The translations under genes and the position numbers were made by a program. DNA of 64,000 bases, taken from NCBI GenBank assembly GCA_024280995.1, contig JAMXLM010000045.1, positions 144,264 through 208,263 on the forward strand. Direction: 5' to 3'. This DNA is from Candidatus Dormiibacterota bacterium (GTDB lineage Bacteria; Chloroflexota; Dormibacteria; Dormibacterales; Dormibacteraceae). Position 1 is the first letter of the stretch. Each line of letters begins with the position of its first letter. A model generated the notes under the pieces. It was not told the origin of the DNA. It saw only the letters and a program-made list of their open reading frames with translations, and ran no database searches. Positions 16,798 to 25,983 of the stretch are shown one piece after another.

Positions 16798-17332
16798 GCT
16801 GTCTTCGTAATCCTTCTTCGAGGATGATCCGCGCCGTCGGCGCGGCTCCCCAGGCCAGTTTCGATAGAAAATTTTCGGGTCTGACGAGGCGGCGTTCGAC
16901 GATCTCATGCGCGGGAGTCCAGTCCAGGAGGGTCACCCGCGCCCAGAAGCGTGCCTGGTAGTAGCGCTCCGGCCCTTCCGGTTTTTGCGGGTCATCGACG
17001 CGCTGGCAGCCGATGTACTCGCACTCGACGACCTCGGCACAAGCTTCCTCGGCCACCTCCCGCCGCAGCGTCTCCTCGAGCGTTTCGCCAGGCTCTACCC
17101 CACCGCCTGGCAGGTTCCAGTAGTGGCGCCCGTCGCGGACCAGGACGATGTCGCCGTCGGCCGCAAAACAGATTCCGTACGACTGGTTGCAGTCGGGCGG
17201 TTCTGGCCTGAACGGAGGGTCGAACCAGGTTGCAGTCCAGGGACGGCCTCCGTCCAGGAATGTCTCGGAGGTGCGCGGGGTTGGTTCGGGGCGTGGAGCG
17301 GCAATTCCGCCCGGAGGCAAGACCCTATTCAC
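16778..17332 (-). CDS. Nudix hydrolase
   Basis: The 184-residue protein has a Nudix box starting at GGGVEPGETLEETLRRE and continuing VAEEAC, so the residue usually Gly at the end of the box is Cys. The catalytic REVAEE helix is complete. Upstream, GDIVLVRDGRHYWNLPGGG is the normal approach strand. The family hydrolyses nucleoside diphosphates linked to another moiety; the substrate is unknown. The N-terminal 35 residues are Pro-rich and may not belong to the fold, so a later start is possible. Confidence 0.85.
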   Translation of the reverse strand: MNRVLPPGGIAAPRPEPTPRTSETFLDGGRPWTATWFDPPFRPEPPDCNQSYGICFAADGDIVLVRDGRHYWNLPGGGVEPGETLEETLRREVAEEACAEVVECEYIGCQRVDDPQKPEGPERYYQARFWARVTLLDWTPAHEIVERRLVRPENFLSKLAWGAAPTARIILEEGLRRQLSAGRA

Positions 17333-17355
17333 GAGGACAATTCTCGACCCCGTGG

Positions 17356-17361
17356 TAGCAT
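17356..17361 (+). promoter_or_regulatory. -10 box for leaderless erpA-like gene
   Basis: TAGCAT ends 7 nt before GTG 17369, so transcription should start at the GTG itself. No ribosome binding site is visible. Confidence 0.45.
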
Positions 17362-17368
17362 CTCAACC

Positions 17369-17749
17369 GTGATCGAACAAGCTGTCGTCTCACTAACCCC
17401 CGAAGCCTCGACCCGTCTGAGGGAGCTCCTCTCCAAGGAGGCGAACCCAGCCCTCGCCCTCCGCATCTTCGTGAGCGGCGGCGGCTGCTCAGGCATGCAG
17501 TACGGCATGGCTTTCGACGACCAGCACCGCGCGGACGACGTCGTCATCGAGAACGAGGGCGTGCAGATCCTCGTCGATGACTTCAGCGTGAACTACATCC
17601 GCGGGTCGGAGATCGACTACGTCGACAGCTTGATGGGTGCCGGCTTCACGGTCCACAACCCGAACGCCGTGCACTCGTGCTCCTGCGGCCACTCGTTCGA
17701 CACAGGCGACGACGCTGGCAGCGCGCAGGCTTGCGGCTGCGGCCACTAA
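17369..17749 (+). CDS. erpA: A-type iron-sulfur cluster carrier (ErpA/IscA-like)
   Basis: The 126-residue protein has the three conserved cysteines of A-type carriers: Cys in GGGCSGMQYG and the pair in HSCSCGHSF. It delivers Fe-S clusters to target proteins in the cytosol. The start is GTG 17369, apparently leaderless. Unlike standard ErpA (about 110 residues), it carries an extra acidic C-terminal tail ending QACGCGH, with two more cysteines and a histidine. Which member of the A-type group it represents cannot be settled without an alignment. Confidence 0.85.
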   Translation: MIEQAVVSLTPEASTRLRELLSKEANPALALRIFVSGGGCSGMQYGMAFDDQHRADDVVIENEGVQILVDDFSVNYIRGSEIDYVDSLMGAGFTVHNPNAVHSCSCGHSFDTGDDAGSAQACGCGH

Positions 17750-17757
17750 GCCTGAGT

Positions 17758-17905
17758 CGCCCGATCCTCGGCGGCATCTTCGCTACTGCGGCGGTCCATC
17801 CGGTCGTTGCCGCTTGCGCTTCGGTCCTGGCGCACCCACGAGTGCGCTCCGGTCCGGTGCTCGCGGCGCCTCCGGCTGAGCTCGGCGCAGCGCGAATCTG
17901 CTCGC
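17758..17905. repeat. GC-rich spacer with hairpin repeat similar to the rpsS-rplV spacer
   Basis: This non-coding 148 bp contains GCGCACCCACGAGTGCGC (6-bp stem), followed by CCGGTGCTC. The same arrangement (CGCACCAACGGGTGCG then CTCCGGTGCTC) occurs on the minus strand at about 61697-61731. It may be a degenerate dispersed repeat. Confidence 0.35.
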
Positions 17906-17906
17906 T

Positions 17907-18413
17907 GTGGTCAGGCGACTCAGGCTTCCCCGGAGGGCTAGAGAACTAGTTCTTCTCAGCCTGGGGGTGATTACACCCCTCGGCATCCTCGCCGTGAACG
18001 CGTCGGCCTTCGTGATGAATCATCTCGCCTATTTCCGCATGGGCATCGCGGCCTGCGCGCTGATCAGCGGTCTCGTCCTCAACGGCTTGACCGCGTGGTG
18101 GCTGTTGCGCCTGGTCAGCCGGACCGCGCCGCCCCTCTACCGCGAGTACCGCTACTGGGCCGTCGGCGGCGCCGTGGCGATCGTCATCCTGACGGCGGCG
18201 GCGGGCGGCTACCTGACGTATCTAGGGCTCAACGACCCCCAACGGTTGCCTGACCCTCTCTCCGTGGTCGTCGCGACCGTCGCCCTGGCGCTGCCGTTCG
18301 CCATCTCCCTCGCCGCCAGGCGCTGGGCCGGCCTCGGAGGCATCATCCCGGTCGATGAACCGGCTGGCAAGGACCGGATGGCTCAGCGTTCCCGGCTTCG
18401 CCCCCGGACCTGA
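17907..18413 (+). CDS. Four-TM membrane protein of unknown function
   Basis: The 168-residue protein has four hydrophobic segments, at about residues 13-36, 44-68, 85-107 and 118-138. It has a basic N-terminus and a basic C-terminal tail, consistent with a small inner-membrane protein. No family was recognised. The start is GTG 17907. The next gene, a Kelch lipoprotein, starts 4 nt after its stop, which implies coupling and possibly a shared role at the membrane. Confidence 0.6.
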   Translation: MVRRLRLPRRARELVLLSLGVITPLGILAVNASAFVMNHLAYFRMGIAACALISGLVLNGLTAWWLLRLVSRTAPPLYREYRYWAVGGAVAIVILTAAAGGYLTYLGLNDPQRLPDPLSVVVATVALALPFAISLAARRWAGLGGIIPVDEPAGKDRMAQRSRLRPRT

Positions 18414-18417
18414 GCCC

Positions 18418-19341
18418 GTGCGCGCCGCCGCCCTGCTCGTGCTGATCGCGGCCGCGGCTTGCGAGTCATCACCGTCGCCTACAAATGGCGCTGACGTAGT
18501 GCCGGTGTCGCAGCCCTGCACCTCGTATGGAGGCGGCGCTCCAGGGGCTCTTTCAGGCCTGCTCGCCTATTACCGGCCCGGCGGATACCCGCTGTTGATC
18601 AGCCAGGGCGGTGACGAGCAGAGCACGGCCACGCTCTTCGAGACCTGGGAGTGGAGGTGCGGTTGGCAGCACGCGACGGGGCCTGACCCTCAGCTGTGGG
18701 GCTACGCGATGGCAGACGATCCGCCGGTGCACATGACCATCCTGGTCGGGAGGAAGACGTGGGGCTGGAACGGCTCGTCGTGGCAGGACCTTCAGATCAC
18801 GCCGCCTGGGAACGTCGGCAGCACGCCGATGGTGTACGACGCCGCCCGACAGGTCCTGGTGCTCGTCGACTCATTCCCCAACGGCGTCAACACCTGGACC
18901 TTCGACGGACGTACCTGGACAAAGGTTTCGACCAGCGGCCCGGCCAACGACGAGGGAGCCGCTCTGGCTTACGACCCCCGCAGTAAAACGGTGGTCATGT
19001 TCGGAGGCACCTCGTCGAACTTCGGCGGAGGGGGCAACCAGACCACCTGGAGCTGGGACGGGGCACGTTGGCGCCTGCTCGATCCACAGACGTCACCACC
19101 CGAGGGCCCTGCGGTGATGGCCTTCGACGACGACACCCAGCAGATGATCCTGGTCACCTGGGACACCGCGTCCTGGGACTGGACCGGTGCCAACTGGCGT
19201 CAGCTGAACATCAGCACACCGATCTATGACACAAGCGCGAAGCTGGTCTACGACTCCGTCCGGCAGCAGCTGTTCTACTGGGCCAGCGGCAGCGTCTGGA
19301 CCTACGCGGGGACGTGGGTTCGGCTTCCCACCGGCGGCTGA
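18418..19341 (+). CDS. Kelch-repeat lipoprotein
   Basis: The 307-residue product starts at GTG 18418 with a lipoprotein signal ending AAAACESS (lipobox Cys near residue 16). The mature part holds Kelch-like blades: MVYDAARQVLVLVDSF, LAYDPRSKTVVMFGGTSS and VYDSVRQQLFYW, each followed by a W-x-W strand. It is probably a surface propeller anchored to the membrane; the ligand is unknown. It is coupled to the upstream four-TM protein (4-nt gap) and followed by a bidirectional hairpin shared with groEL. Confidence 0.8.
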   Translation: MRAAALLVLIAAAACESSPSPTNGADVVPVSQPCTSYGGGAPGALSGLLAYYRPGGYPLLISQGGDEQSTATLFETWEWRCGWQHATGPDPQLWGYAMADDPPVHMTILVGRKTWGWNGSSWQDLQITPPGNVGSTPMVYDAARQVLVLVDSFPNGVNTWTFDGRTWTKVSTSGPANDEGAALAYDPRSKTVVMFGGTSSNFGGGGNQTTWSWDGARWRLLDPQTSPPEGPAVMAFDDDTQQMILVTWDTASWDWTGANWRQLNISTPIYDTSAKLVYDSVRQQLFYWASGSVWTYAGTWVRLPTGG

Positions 19342-19349
19342 AATGAAGG

Positions 19350-19375
19350 GGACCCCCCGGCCGGCCGGGGGGTCC
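19350..19375. terminator. Bidirectional hairpin between Kelch lipoprotein and groEL
   Basis: An 11-bp perfect stem (GGACCCCCCGG with CCGGGGGGTCC) with a 4-nt loop lies 8 nt after one stop and 24 nt from the convergent groEL stop. Confidence 0.7.
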
Positions 19376-19399
19376 TCGGAAAGTCGATTCGAATCCCGC

Positions 19400-21034
<1,635 letters not shown>

Positions 21035-21062
21035 ATGCGTTCTTTCCTCTTCTAGCTCGTGA

Positions 21063-21371
21063 TTACTTCTTGGCCTTGCCGTTCGAAGCGACGACGGCCA
21101 GCACGTCCTTCTCGGAGACGATCAGGTACTCGACGTCGTCGATCTTGAACTCGTTGCCGGCGTACTTCGCGTACAGCACCTTGTCGCCGACCTTCAACTC
21201 CATCGGCACCTTGGTGCCGTTGTCCAGGATCCGCCCGGTGCCGACGGCCTCGACGATGCCTTCCTGCGGCTTCTCCTTGGCGGTGTCCGGAAGCACGATG
21301 CCGCTCTTCGTCCTCTCCTCACGCTCGACCGGCTTGACTACGACCCGGTCGCCCAACGGTCTCAGGTTCAT
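21063..21371 (-). CDS. groES: Co-chaperonin GroES (HSP10)
   Basis: The 102-residue protein begins [20 protein letters not shown] and contains the mobile-loop region [16 protein letters not shown] and the [11 protein letters not shown] roof segment. It caps GroEL. ATG 21371 has GAGGAGG 8 nt upstream. It is the first gene of the groESL operon, preceded by a CIRCE-like operator. Confidence 0.98.
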   Translation of the reverse strand: MNLRPLGDRVVVKPVEREERTKSGIVLPDTAKEKPQEGIVEAVGTGRILDNGTKVPMELKVGDKVLYAKYAGNEFKIDDVEYLIVSEKDVLAVVASNGKAKK

Positions 21372-21397
21372 GTGCAGCCCTCCTCAGCTGTCTGTGG

Positions 21398-21430
21398 TTA
21401 GCACTCCCCAGCCGCGAGCGCTTAGCACTC
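21398..21430 (-). promoter_or_regulatory. CIRCE-like HrcA operator upstream of groES
   Basis: TTAGCACTC (21398-21406), a 9-nt spacer and GAGCGCTTA (21416-21424) match the CIRCE layout TTAGCACTC-N9-GAGTGCTAA, with two mismatches in the right arm. A second TTAGCACTC (21422-21430) overlaps the right arm. HrcA repression of groESL is expected by analogy; hrcA is not in the window. Confidence 0.75.
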
Positions 21431-21472
21431 TGGGGGGTCGACTGCTAGATGGTACCAAGCCTGAGGAAGCGG

Positions 21473-21697
21473 CTAAACGTCGTCCTCTGAGCGGGCCTTC
21501 TCGGCCTCGTCGATGATCCGCTGGGCCCGGGAGGCCTGGCCCTCGGGAACCAGCACCTGCGCGTCGAGGATCGTGCCGTACGGGTTGTCCTCGAAGACCT
21601 GGGCGTCTATGCCTTCAGCCTGGAGGGACGCGGCGATGACGTCGGCGATCGTCCGGATGCCCCTGAAGACGACCGACCAGCCCTCGATTCGAGCCAA
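21473..21697 (-). CDS. DUF2007-like putative signal-transducing protein
   Basis: A protein of about 74 residues starts LARIEGWSVVFRGIRTIADV, followed by LQAEGIDAQVFEDN and VLVPEGQASRAQRII, the pattern of the short DUF2007 domain. The start is not clear; TTG 21697 fits, 6 nt after the tsaD stop. It is the last gene of the sigma-thi-tsa operon. The molecular role of this family is not established. Confidence 0.65.
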   Translation of the reverse strand: MARIEGWSVVFRGIRTIADVIAASLQAEGIDAQVFEDNPYGTILDAQVLVPEGQASRAQRIIDEAEKARSEDDV

Positions 21698-21702
21698 AGC
21701 GA

Positions 21703-22677
21703 CTACCAGCTTAATGAGGGGTCGACGTCGGCCGGGTGGCTGCCGCCGTAGTACCCGGCTGCGGCGATCATGGCCGCGTTGTCGGTGCAAAGCTCGAGGG
21801 GCGGCATCGTCAGCCGGGCTCTGCTTCCCACCACCTCGGCCGCCCGGCGGCGGAGCAGGGTGTTCGCGGCCACGCCGCCCGCCACGACGACCTCCCCGAC
21901 CGGAGTGGCGTCCAGCGCCTGGTCGAGCTTCTCCAGCAGCGACTCGACGACGGACCGCTCGAAGGACGCGGCAAGGTCCGCGCGGTCCTGGTCGGTGATC
22001 GAGTCGCCCATGTCACGCAGCCGGTACAGCAGAGCCGTCTTGAGGCCGCTGAAGCTGTATTCGAGGCCTGGCAGGGATGGCCGGGGCAGGGGTTGCCGCT
22101 TTGGATCGCCCTTGCGGGCCAACTTGTCGAGCGCAGGCCCACCGGGAAAACCGAGGCCGAGCATGCGCGCGGCCTTGTCGAACGCCTCCCCCGCCGCGTC
22201 GTCGCGCGTCCGTCCGATCACCTCGAAGCGGCCGTGCGCGGGCATTCTCACCAGGTCCGAATGCGCGCCGCTCACTACGAGGCCGAGCAGTGGAGGCTCG
22301 AGGTCGGGCCGGCTGAGCATCGCGGCGTAGACGTGGCCCCAGAGGTGGTTCACGCCGGTCAGAGGTGTGTCCCACGCGGTGGCCAGACCCTCCCCCACGC
22401 CCACTCCGACCAGAAGGCAGCCGATGAGGCCCGGCCCGCGGGTGACGGCGAGCTGGTCGAGGTCACCGGGCCGGATGCCCGCCTTTTTCATCGCGAGGTC
22501 GAGTAGGGCCGGCAGGCGCTCGAGGTGGTCGCGTGCGGCGAGCTCGGGAACGACCCCGCCGAAGTCCTTGTGCAGGTCGGTCTGGGAGTGGATGACGTTG
22601 CTCAAGACCTTGCGGCCGTCCTCGACGACCGCGACAGAGGTCTCGTCGCAGGACGTCTCGATTGCGAGAGTCAGCAT
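21703..22677 (-). CDS. tsaD: tRNA N6-threonylcarbamoyladenosine synthase subunit TsaD
   Basis: The 324-residue catalytic subunit transfers threonylcarbamoyl to A37 of ANN-decoding tRNAs. The ASKHA fold begins LAIETSCDETSVAVV. Metal-binding histidines lie in NHLWGHVYA, and the C-terminal CTDNAAMIAAAGYY is diagnostic. The usual VSGGHT reads VSGAHSDL here. ATG 22677 has GGAGGGG 5 nt upstream, and that sequence is the end of palindromic element copy A. TsaE, TsaB and RimI are encoded in the same operon; TsaC is not in the window. Confidence 0.97.
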   Translation of the reverse strand: MLTLAIETSCDETSVAVVEDGRKVLSNVIHSQTDLHKDFGGVVPELAARDHLERLPALLDLAMKKAGIRPGDLDQLAVTRGPGLIGCLLVGVGVGEGLATAWDTPLTGVNHLWGHVYAAMLSRPDLEPPLLGLVVSGAHSDLVRMPAHGRFEVIGRTRDDAAGEAFDKAARMLGLGFPGGPALDKLARKGDPKRQPLPRPSLPGLEYSFSGLKTALLYRLRDMGDSITDQDRADLAASFERSVVESLLEKLDQALDATPVGEVVVAGGVAANTLLRRRAAEVVGSRARLTMPPLELCTDNAAMIAAAGYYGGSHPADVDPSLSW

Positions 22678-22682
22678 CCTGT

Positions 22683-22726
22683 CCCCTCCGGCGCTACGCG
22701 CCGCCTCCCCACCCCGTGGGAAGGAG
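22683..22726 (+). repeat. Palindromic element copy A (rimI-tsaD spacer)
   Basis: CCCCTCC followed by hairpin CGGCGC-TAC-GCGCCG (22689-22703), then CCTCCCC...GGGAAGG (imperfect second hairpin). Read on the minus strand, its end supplies the tsaD ribosome binding site. Confidence 0.75.
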
Positions 22727-22734
22727 TTGGAATC

Positions 22735-23340
22735 CTACTGGTCGCCCCTGGTCAGTAACTCGCGGCGCAGGCCCTTCACCTCGGCCTCGATCCGCTCGAG
22801 GTTGGCCTCGTAGGCCTTGCGGAACCGTGGCGAGTGGATGGAGTCGGACCACATCACGATCGCGTCTTCGCCGTTGTCCGTGTAGTAGCCCTTGCGCCTG
22901 CCGATCACCTTGAAGCCGAACGACTCGTACATCTTCATGGCGTTCTCGTTGGTCGTCCGGACCTCGAGAGTAACCCACTTCGCGCCCATGTCGTAGGCCG
23001 CCTGAACCAGGCCGGCGAAGATCATCCGGCCGTACCCACGGTGGTGAAGGTCGCGGCGAACGCCGATGGTCGTCACGTGCGCCTCGTCGTACATCCTCCA
23101 CATGCCGCCATAGCCGACGATCGTCGGGTCGAAGTCGGCGTTCCGAGAGCCTGCCGGCCGCTCGACCTGGCCCTCCTGACGGAGGACCACGTAGTACGCG
23201 CTTGCGCGCGAGGCCAGCTCGCGGTAGTAGGCGTTGCGCGGCCAGGGAGTGGCGAAAATCTCGCGCTCGATCTCCTGGACGGTGCCGACGTCGGCCTCGC
23301 GCATCAGCTCCAGCGAGAGCTGCTGCCGGACCTGGACCAT
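22735..23340 (-). CDS. rimI: GNAT N-acetyltransferase RimI-like
   Basis: The 201-residue GNAT protein is related to RimI, which acetylates the N-terminal Ala of ribosomal protein S18. IEREIFATPWPRNAYYREL is the typical substrate-side helix and VRRDLHHRGYGRMIF the acetyl-CoA pyrophosphate loop (R/Q-x-x-G-x-G/A). TTNENAMKMYESFGFKVIG completes the fold. It is longer than standard RimI (about 150), with an insert around residues 60-72 and a C-terminal helical tail. It starts directly after tsaB (adjacent bases) in the t6A operon. Confidence 0.88.
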   Translation of the reverse strand: MVQVRQQLSLELMREADVGTVQEIEREIFATPWPRNAYYRELASRASAYYVVLRQEGQVERPAGSRNADFDPTIVGYGGMWRMYDEAHVTTIGVRRDLHHRGYGRMIFAGLVQAAYDMGAKWVTLEVRTTNENAMKMYESFGFKVIGRRKGYYTDNGEDAIVMWSDSIHSPRFRKAYEANLERIEAEVKGLRRELLTRGDQ

Positions 23341-23898
23341 CTAGCGCTTCACCGAGAACGTCTGCATGTATTCGATCTCGAGATTACGATACGGCACTTC
23401 GACCGCCGTCCCGAGAAGGATTTCGGCGGCCGCGGCGAACGAGCGCAGTTCGGCCTCTGGAACGAACCGATGGCCCGCGGCGACCAGCGACCGGCGGTCG
23501 ACGAGGTTGCCTACCAGGGGAAGCGTTGCCGGGATCGACGCCGCATCGCCCAGGCGGGGCTCCTCGCCCGGCACCTTGAAGTAGTAGCGGCCCCGACCCG
23601 CCTCGACGACCGCCGTCGCGGACTCGTGGCTCCGCGCGGCCTGGAGATCGAGCGTCGGCAGCGGCACGATCGGGATGTCGAGGCCGATCGCCAGGCCGAG
23701 GCCGAACGAGACGCCGACCCTCAGGCCGGTGAACGAGCCAGGGCCGTTCGCTACCGCAACCTTCGTCACCGGCGCGGAGCGGGCGAGCGTCTTGAGCAGG
23801 TCGCGGTCGAGCCGCGGCGACGAATACTCCTTCGCCTCGCCGTCGATCGTCGCGACCATCGCGACGCTGGGCGACGAAGTGTCAATGACCAAGATCAT
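23341..23898 (-). CDS. tsaB: tRNA threonylcarbamoyladenosine biosynthesis protein TsaB
   Basis: The 185-residue ASKHA-fold protein starts MILVIDTSSPSVAMVA, followed by NGPGSFTGLRVGVSFGLGLA, the signature TsaB motif. It partners TsaD and TsaE in t6A synthesis. ATG 23898 lies inside the end of tsaE (17-bp overlap), so the two are translationally coupled. It is shorter in the C-terminal half than E. coli TsaB (231). Confidence 0.93.
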   Translation of the reverse strand: MILVIDTSSPSVAMVATIDGEAKEYSSPRLDRDLLKTLARSAPVTKVAVANGPGSFTGLRVGVSFGLGLAIGLDIPIVPLPTLDLQAARSHESATAVVEAGRGRYYFKVPGEEPRLGDAASIPATLPLVGNLVDRRSLVAAGHRFVPEAELRSFAAAAEILLGTAVEVPYRNLEIEYMQTFSVKR

Positions 23899-24295
23899 GC
23901 TCGGTCCGGATCAGGCGGCGGTCGCCGCCGAGGTGCTCGATGTGGATGCGCGCGGCGCCATCGACCGCGAGGCGGTCGCCCCACTCGACGACGACGGCGC
24001 CGCCGTCAGCCAGCTCTTCCAGGCCGAGGTCGCGGAGCTCGGCGCTGCTCTCAACGCGGTAAAGGTCCACATGCGCGAGCTGGACGCGGCCTGGGTAGAC
24101 GCGAACCAGCTGGAAGGTCGGGCTGGCGACGTCGGCCCGCGAACCTGTTCCCTGGGCAAGCCCGCGGACAAAGGTCGTCTTGCCCGCGCCAAGCTCGCCC
24201 ATGAGGAGGACGACGTCGCCCGACTGCAGCCGTTCGCCCAGCAGCATCCCCGCACGCTCGGTCTCCGCCGGAGAGCTGGTGAGGAGGTCAGGCAA
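23882..24295 (-). CDS. tsaE: tRNA threonylcarbamoyladenosine biosynthesis ATPase TsaE
   Basis: The 137-residue P-loop ATPase has Walker A GELGAGKTTFVRGLAQG, then SPTFQLVRVYPG and the HVDLYRVES motif typical of TsaE. It supports turnover of the TsaBDE complex. The start is TTG 24295, overlapping the end of thiL by 8 bp. Confidence 0.95.
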   Translation of the reverse strand: MPDLLTSSPAETERAGMLLGERLQSGDVVLLMGELGAGKTTFVRGLAQGTGSRADVASPTFQLVRVYPGRVQLAHVDLYRVESSAELRDLGLEELADGGAVVVEWGDRLAVDGAARIHIEHLGGDRRLIRTEHDLGH

Positions 24296-25130
24296 AGTGG
24301 TCGTAGCCCGTGGTCTCGAGCTCGGAGCCGATGACGATGACCTCGGGCTCGATGGTCATACGGCCCACCACGATCAAGCCCGCACCTCTGACGATGTCCT
24401 CCGGCCCGGCGCACACGAGCTCCGCCTCCTCGCCGCCGGTCAGCGCCTCCTCGAGCGACGCTCCGTCGGCCACGGGCACGGCAGCCGCCTCGACGACGCA
24501 GCCGACGTTGGCCATCGCCTCGAACTTCTCCATCTCGCGCACCAGGCCGTCGGAGATGTCTCCGCACGCGAGCCCGAGGCCGTTGAGGCGGGCGCCCGCG
24601 TCGATCCGGGGCACGAGGCGAAATGGTTTGCGCTCGCGCAGCGCCACGGCCGCCGCGCCGAGCGGCCCGGTGACGCCGACGACCCACCCGGCTTTCGCCT
24701 CCGCCCGGGCAAGGGGACGATGCGGGGCGTGGCCGGCAACCGTGATCGAGACGACGGCTGGGCCGTCCGTCGCGCTCATGTCGCCGCCGACGATCGGGAC
24801 CATCCCGAGCTCTTTCATGCCCGCGTAGAGCCCGGTGACCGTTGACGCCGACCAGGTCGAAGGCAGGGCCAGCGAGACCAGCGCCCACTCGGGCTCGGCG
24901 CCTTTGGCGGCCAGGTCGCCAAGCGCGAGCGCAAGCGACCGCCAGCCGGCGTCCTCGGGACTCATCCACTCGAAGTCGAAGTGCACCCCCTCGACGTACA
25001 CGTCGACGCTGGCGACGAGATAGCGATGGCCGTCGTGGATGACGGCGGCGTCGTCGGCGCCCGCCCCCGCCTCCAGATAGGGCCGGATGCGTTCGAGGAG
25101 TCCGAGCTCGCCGAGGCCCCGCAGGCTCAC
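24288..25130 (-). CDS. thiL: Thiamine-monophosphate kinase
   Basis: The 280-residue member of the PurM/ThiL fold phosphorylates thiamine monophosphate to the active pyrophosphate. GADDAAVI, SVDVYVEGVHFD and GDMSATDGPAVVSITVAGH carry the aspartates that bind Mg and ATP, and CGDISDGLVREM is the second conserved site. GTG 25130 overlaps the thiE stop as GTGA, so the two thiamine genes are coupled. The position next to thiE fits thiamine pyrophosphate synthesis. Confidence 0.95.
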   Translation of the reverse strand: MSLRGLGELGLLERIRPYLEAGAGADDAAVIHDGHRYLVASVDVYVEGVHFDFEWMSPEDAGWRSLALALGDLAAKGAEPEWALVSLALPSTWSASTVTGLYAGMKELGMVPIVGGDMSATDGPAVVSITVAGHAPHRPLARAEAKAGWVVGVTGPLGAAAVALRERKPFRLVPRIDAGARLNGLGLACGDISDGLVREMEKFEAMANVGCVVEAAAVPVADGASLEEALTGGEEAELVCAGPEDIVRGAGLIVVGRMTIEPEVIVIGSELETTGYDHFA

Positions 25131-25768
25131 GGGGTGAGCATGGCACGGAGGCGGCGGACGGCCTGCTCGGGGTCGCGCGCCTCGGCGATGGCCCGGACGA
25201 CGCAGACGCGATGGACTCCCAGCGCGGTCAGGAGCTGGACGTTGGTCTCGTCGATGCCACCGATGCCGAAGACCGGGATGTCGAGCGCCAACGTGAGCGC
25301 GGCGACCCCTTCCGGACCGATCGCTTCTTTGCTCGGCTTGAGCGGGGTGGCGAACGCGGGGCCACAGCCGACGTAGTCCGCTCCGGGCTGCACCGCCTCA
25401 GGCTTCGAGGCCGACACGCCGATCAGGAGACGATTCCCCGCGACCTTCCGCGCCGAGGCCACGGTCAGGTCGTCGGGCCCGAGGTGCACGCCGTCGGCGC
25501 CCGACATCAGCGCGATGTCGACGTAGTCGTTGACGATGAAAAGCGGCCCCATCCGTCCGGCTTCGCCGGACACCTCCCCATGAATGGGGAGGATCCCTCT
25601 GATCTCACGCGCCAGGGTCAGCAGCTCGCCCCGCGGCATGGACTTGTGCCGGAGCTGTATGGCGTCCGCACCACCTCGCACCGCGGCCGACGCCAGCTCG
25701 AGGACGCGGTCGTGGGACGCGTCCGGGGTGATGACGTAGAGCCGCGCGGCTTCCAGCCGCGACGTCAG
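25127..25768 (-). CDS. thiE: Thiamine-phosphate synthase, CTG start and embedded palindromic element
   Basis: The 213-residue TIM-barrel enzyme joins HMP-PP and thiazole phosphate. RLYVITPDASHDR, ADAIQLRHKSM, FIVNDYVDIAL, ADGVHLGPDDL and VFGIGGIDETN are diagnostic. The conserved N-terminal strand lies before the first GTG (25681). The only usable start after the in-frame upstream TGA is CTG 25768, which overlaps the anti-sigma stop as CTGA. Between REIRG and PLFIVND, where relatives have a short loop, the protein carries ILPIHGEVSGEAGRMG (about residues 59-74). That peptide is encoded by palindromic element copy B. Fold and active-site motifs remain intact. Confidence 0.93.
   Translation of the reverse strand: MTSRLEAARLYVITPDASHDRVLELASAAVRGGADAIQLRHKSMPRGELLTLAREIRGILPIHGEVSGEAGRMGPLFIVNDYVDIALMSGADGVHLGPDDLTVASARKVAGNRLLIGVSASKPEAVQPGADYVGCGPAFATPLKPSKEAIGPEGVAALTLALDIPVFGIGGIDETNVQLLTALGVHRVCVVRAIAEARDPEQAVRRLRAMLTP
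25555..25592 (+). repeat. Palindromic element copy B, inside thiE
   Basis: Hairpin GTCCGGC-TTC-GCCGGAC (25555-25571), then hairpin CCTCCCCAT-GA-ATGGGGAGG (25573-25592), both perfect. It lies in frame within thiE and keeps the reading frame open. Confidence 0.8.
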
Positions 25769-25983
25769 CTGAGGATCTGGCGAAGCTTCTCTCGGAACGC
25801 GACCGGCGCGACATCACAGTCGCACGAGTGCTTGACCAACCGCTTCAAATGCTCCTGGAACTCGTAGTGCTCCATGCAGTCGGGGCACCCTTCGAGGTGG
25901 AGCTGCACCTCGAGCGCCTCGGTGTTGGTCAGCTCCCGGTCGACGAAGCGGTCGAGCTTGTCAGCGCATTCTTGACACTTCAT
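25765..25983 (-). CDS. Zinc-finger anti-sigma factor (RsrA/zf-HC2 type)
   Basis: The 72-residue protein has the ZAS signature: MKCQECADKLDRFVDREL, then QLHLEGCPDC (His-x3-Cys-x2-Cys). A second Cys pair (SCDC) follows near residue 54. Such proteins bind and hold an ECF sigma factor and release it on thiol oxidation. ATG 25983 overlaps the sigma-factor stop (ATGA), a typical cognate pair. There is no membrane segment, so it should act in the cytosol. Confidence 0.88.
   Translation of the reverse strand: MKCQECADKLDRFVDRELTNTEALEVQLHLEGCPDCMEHYEFQEHLKRLVKHSCDCDVAPVAFREKLRQILS

Noticed and set aside
25682..25768. Possible TPP riboswitch before thiE
   Set aside because: thiE overlaps the upstream gene and there is no leader; no thi-box motif seen.
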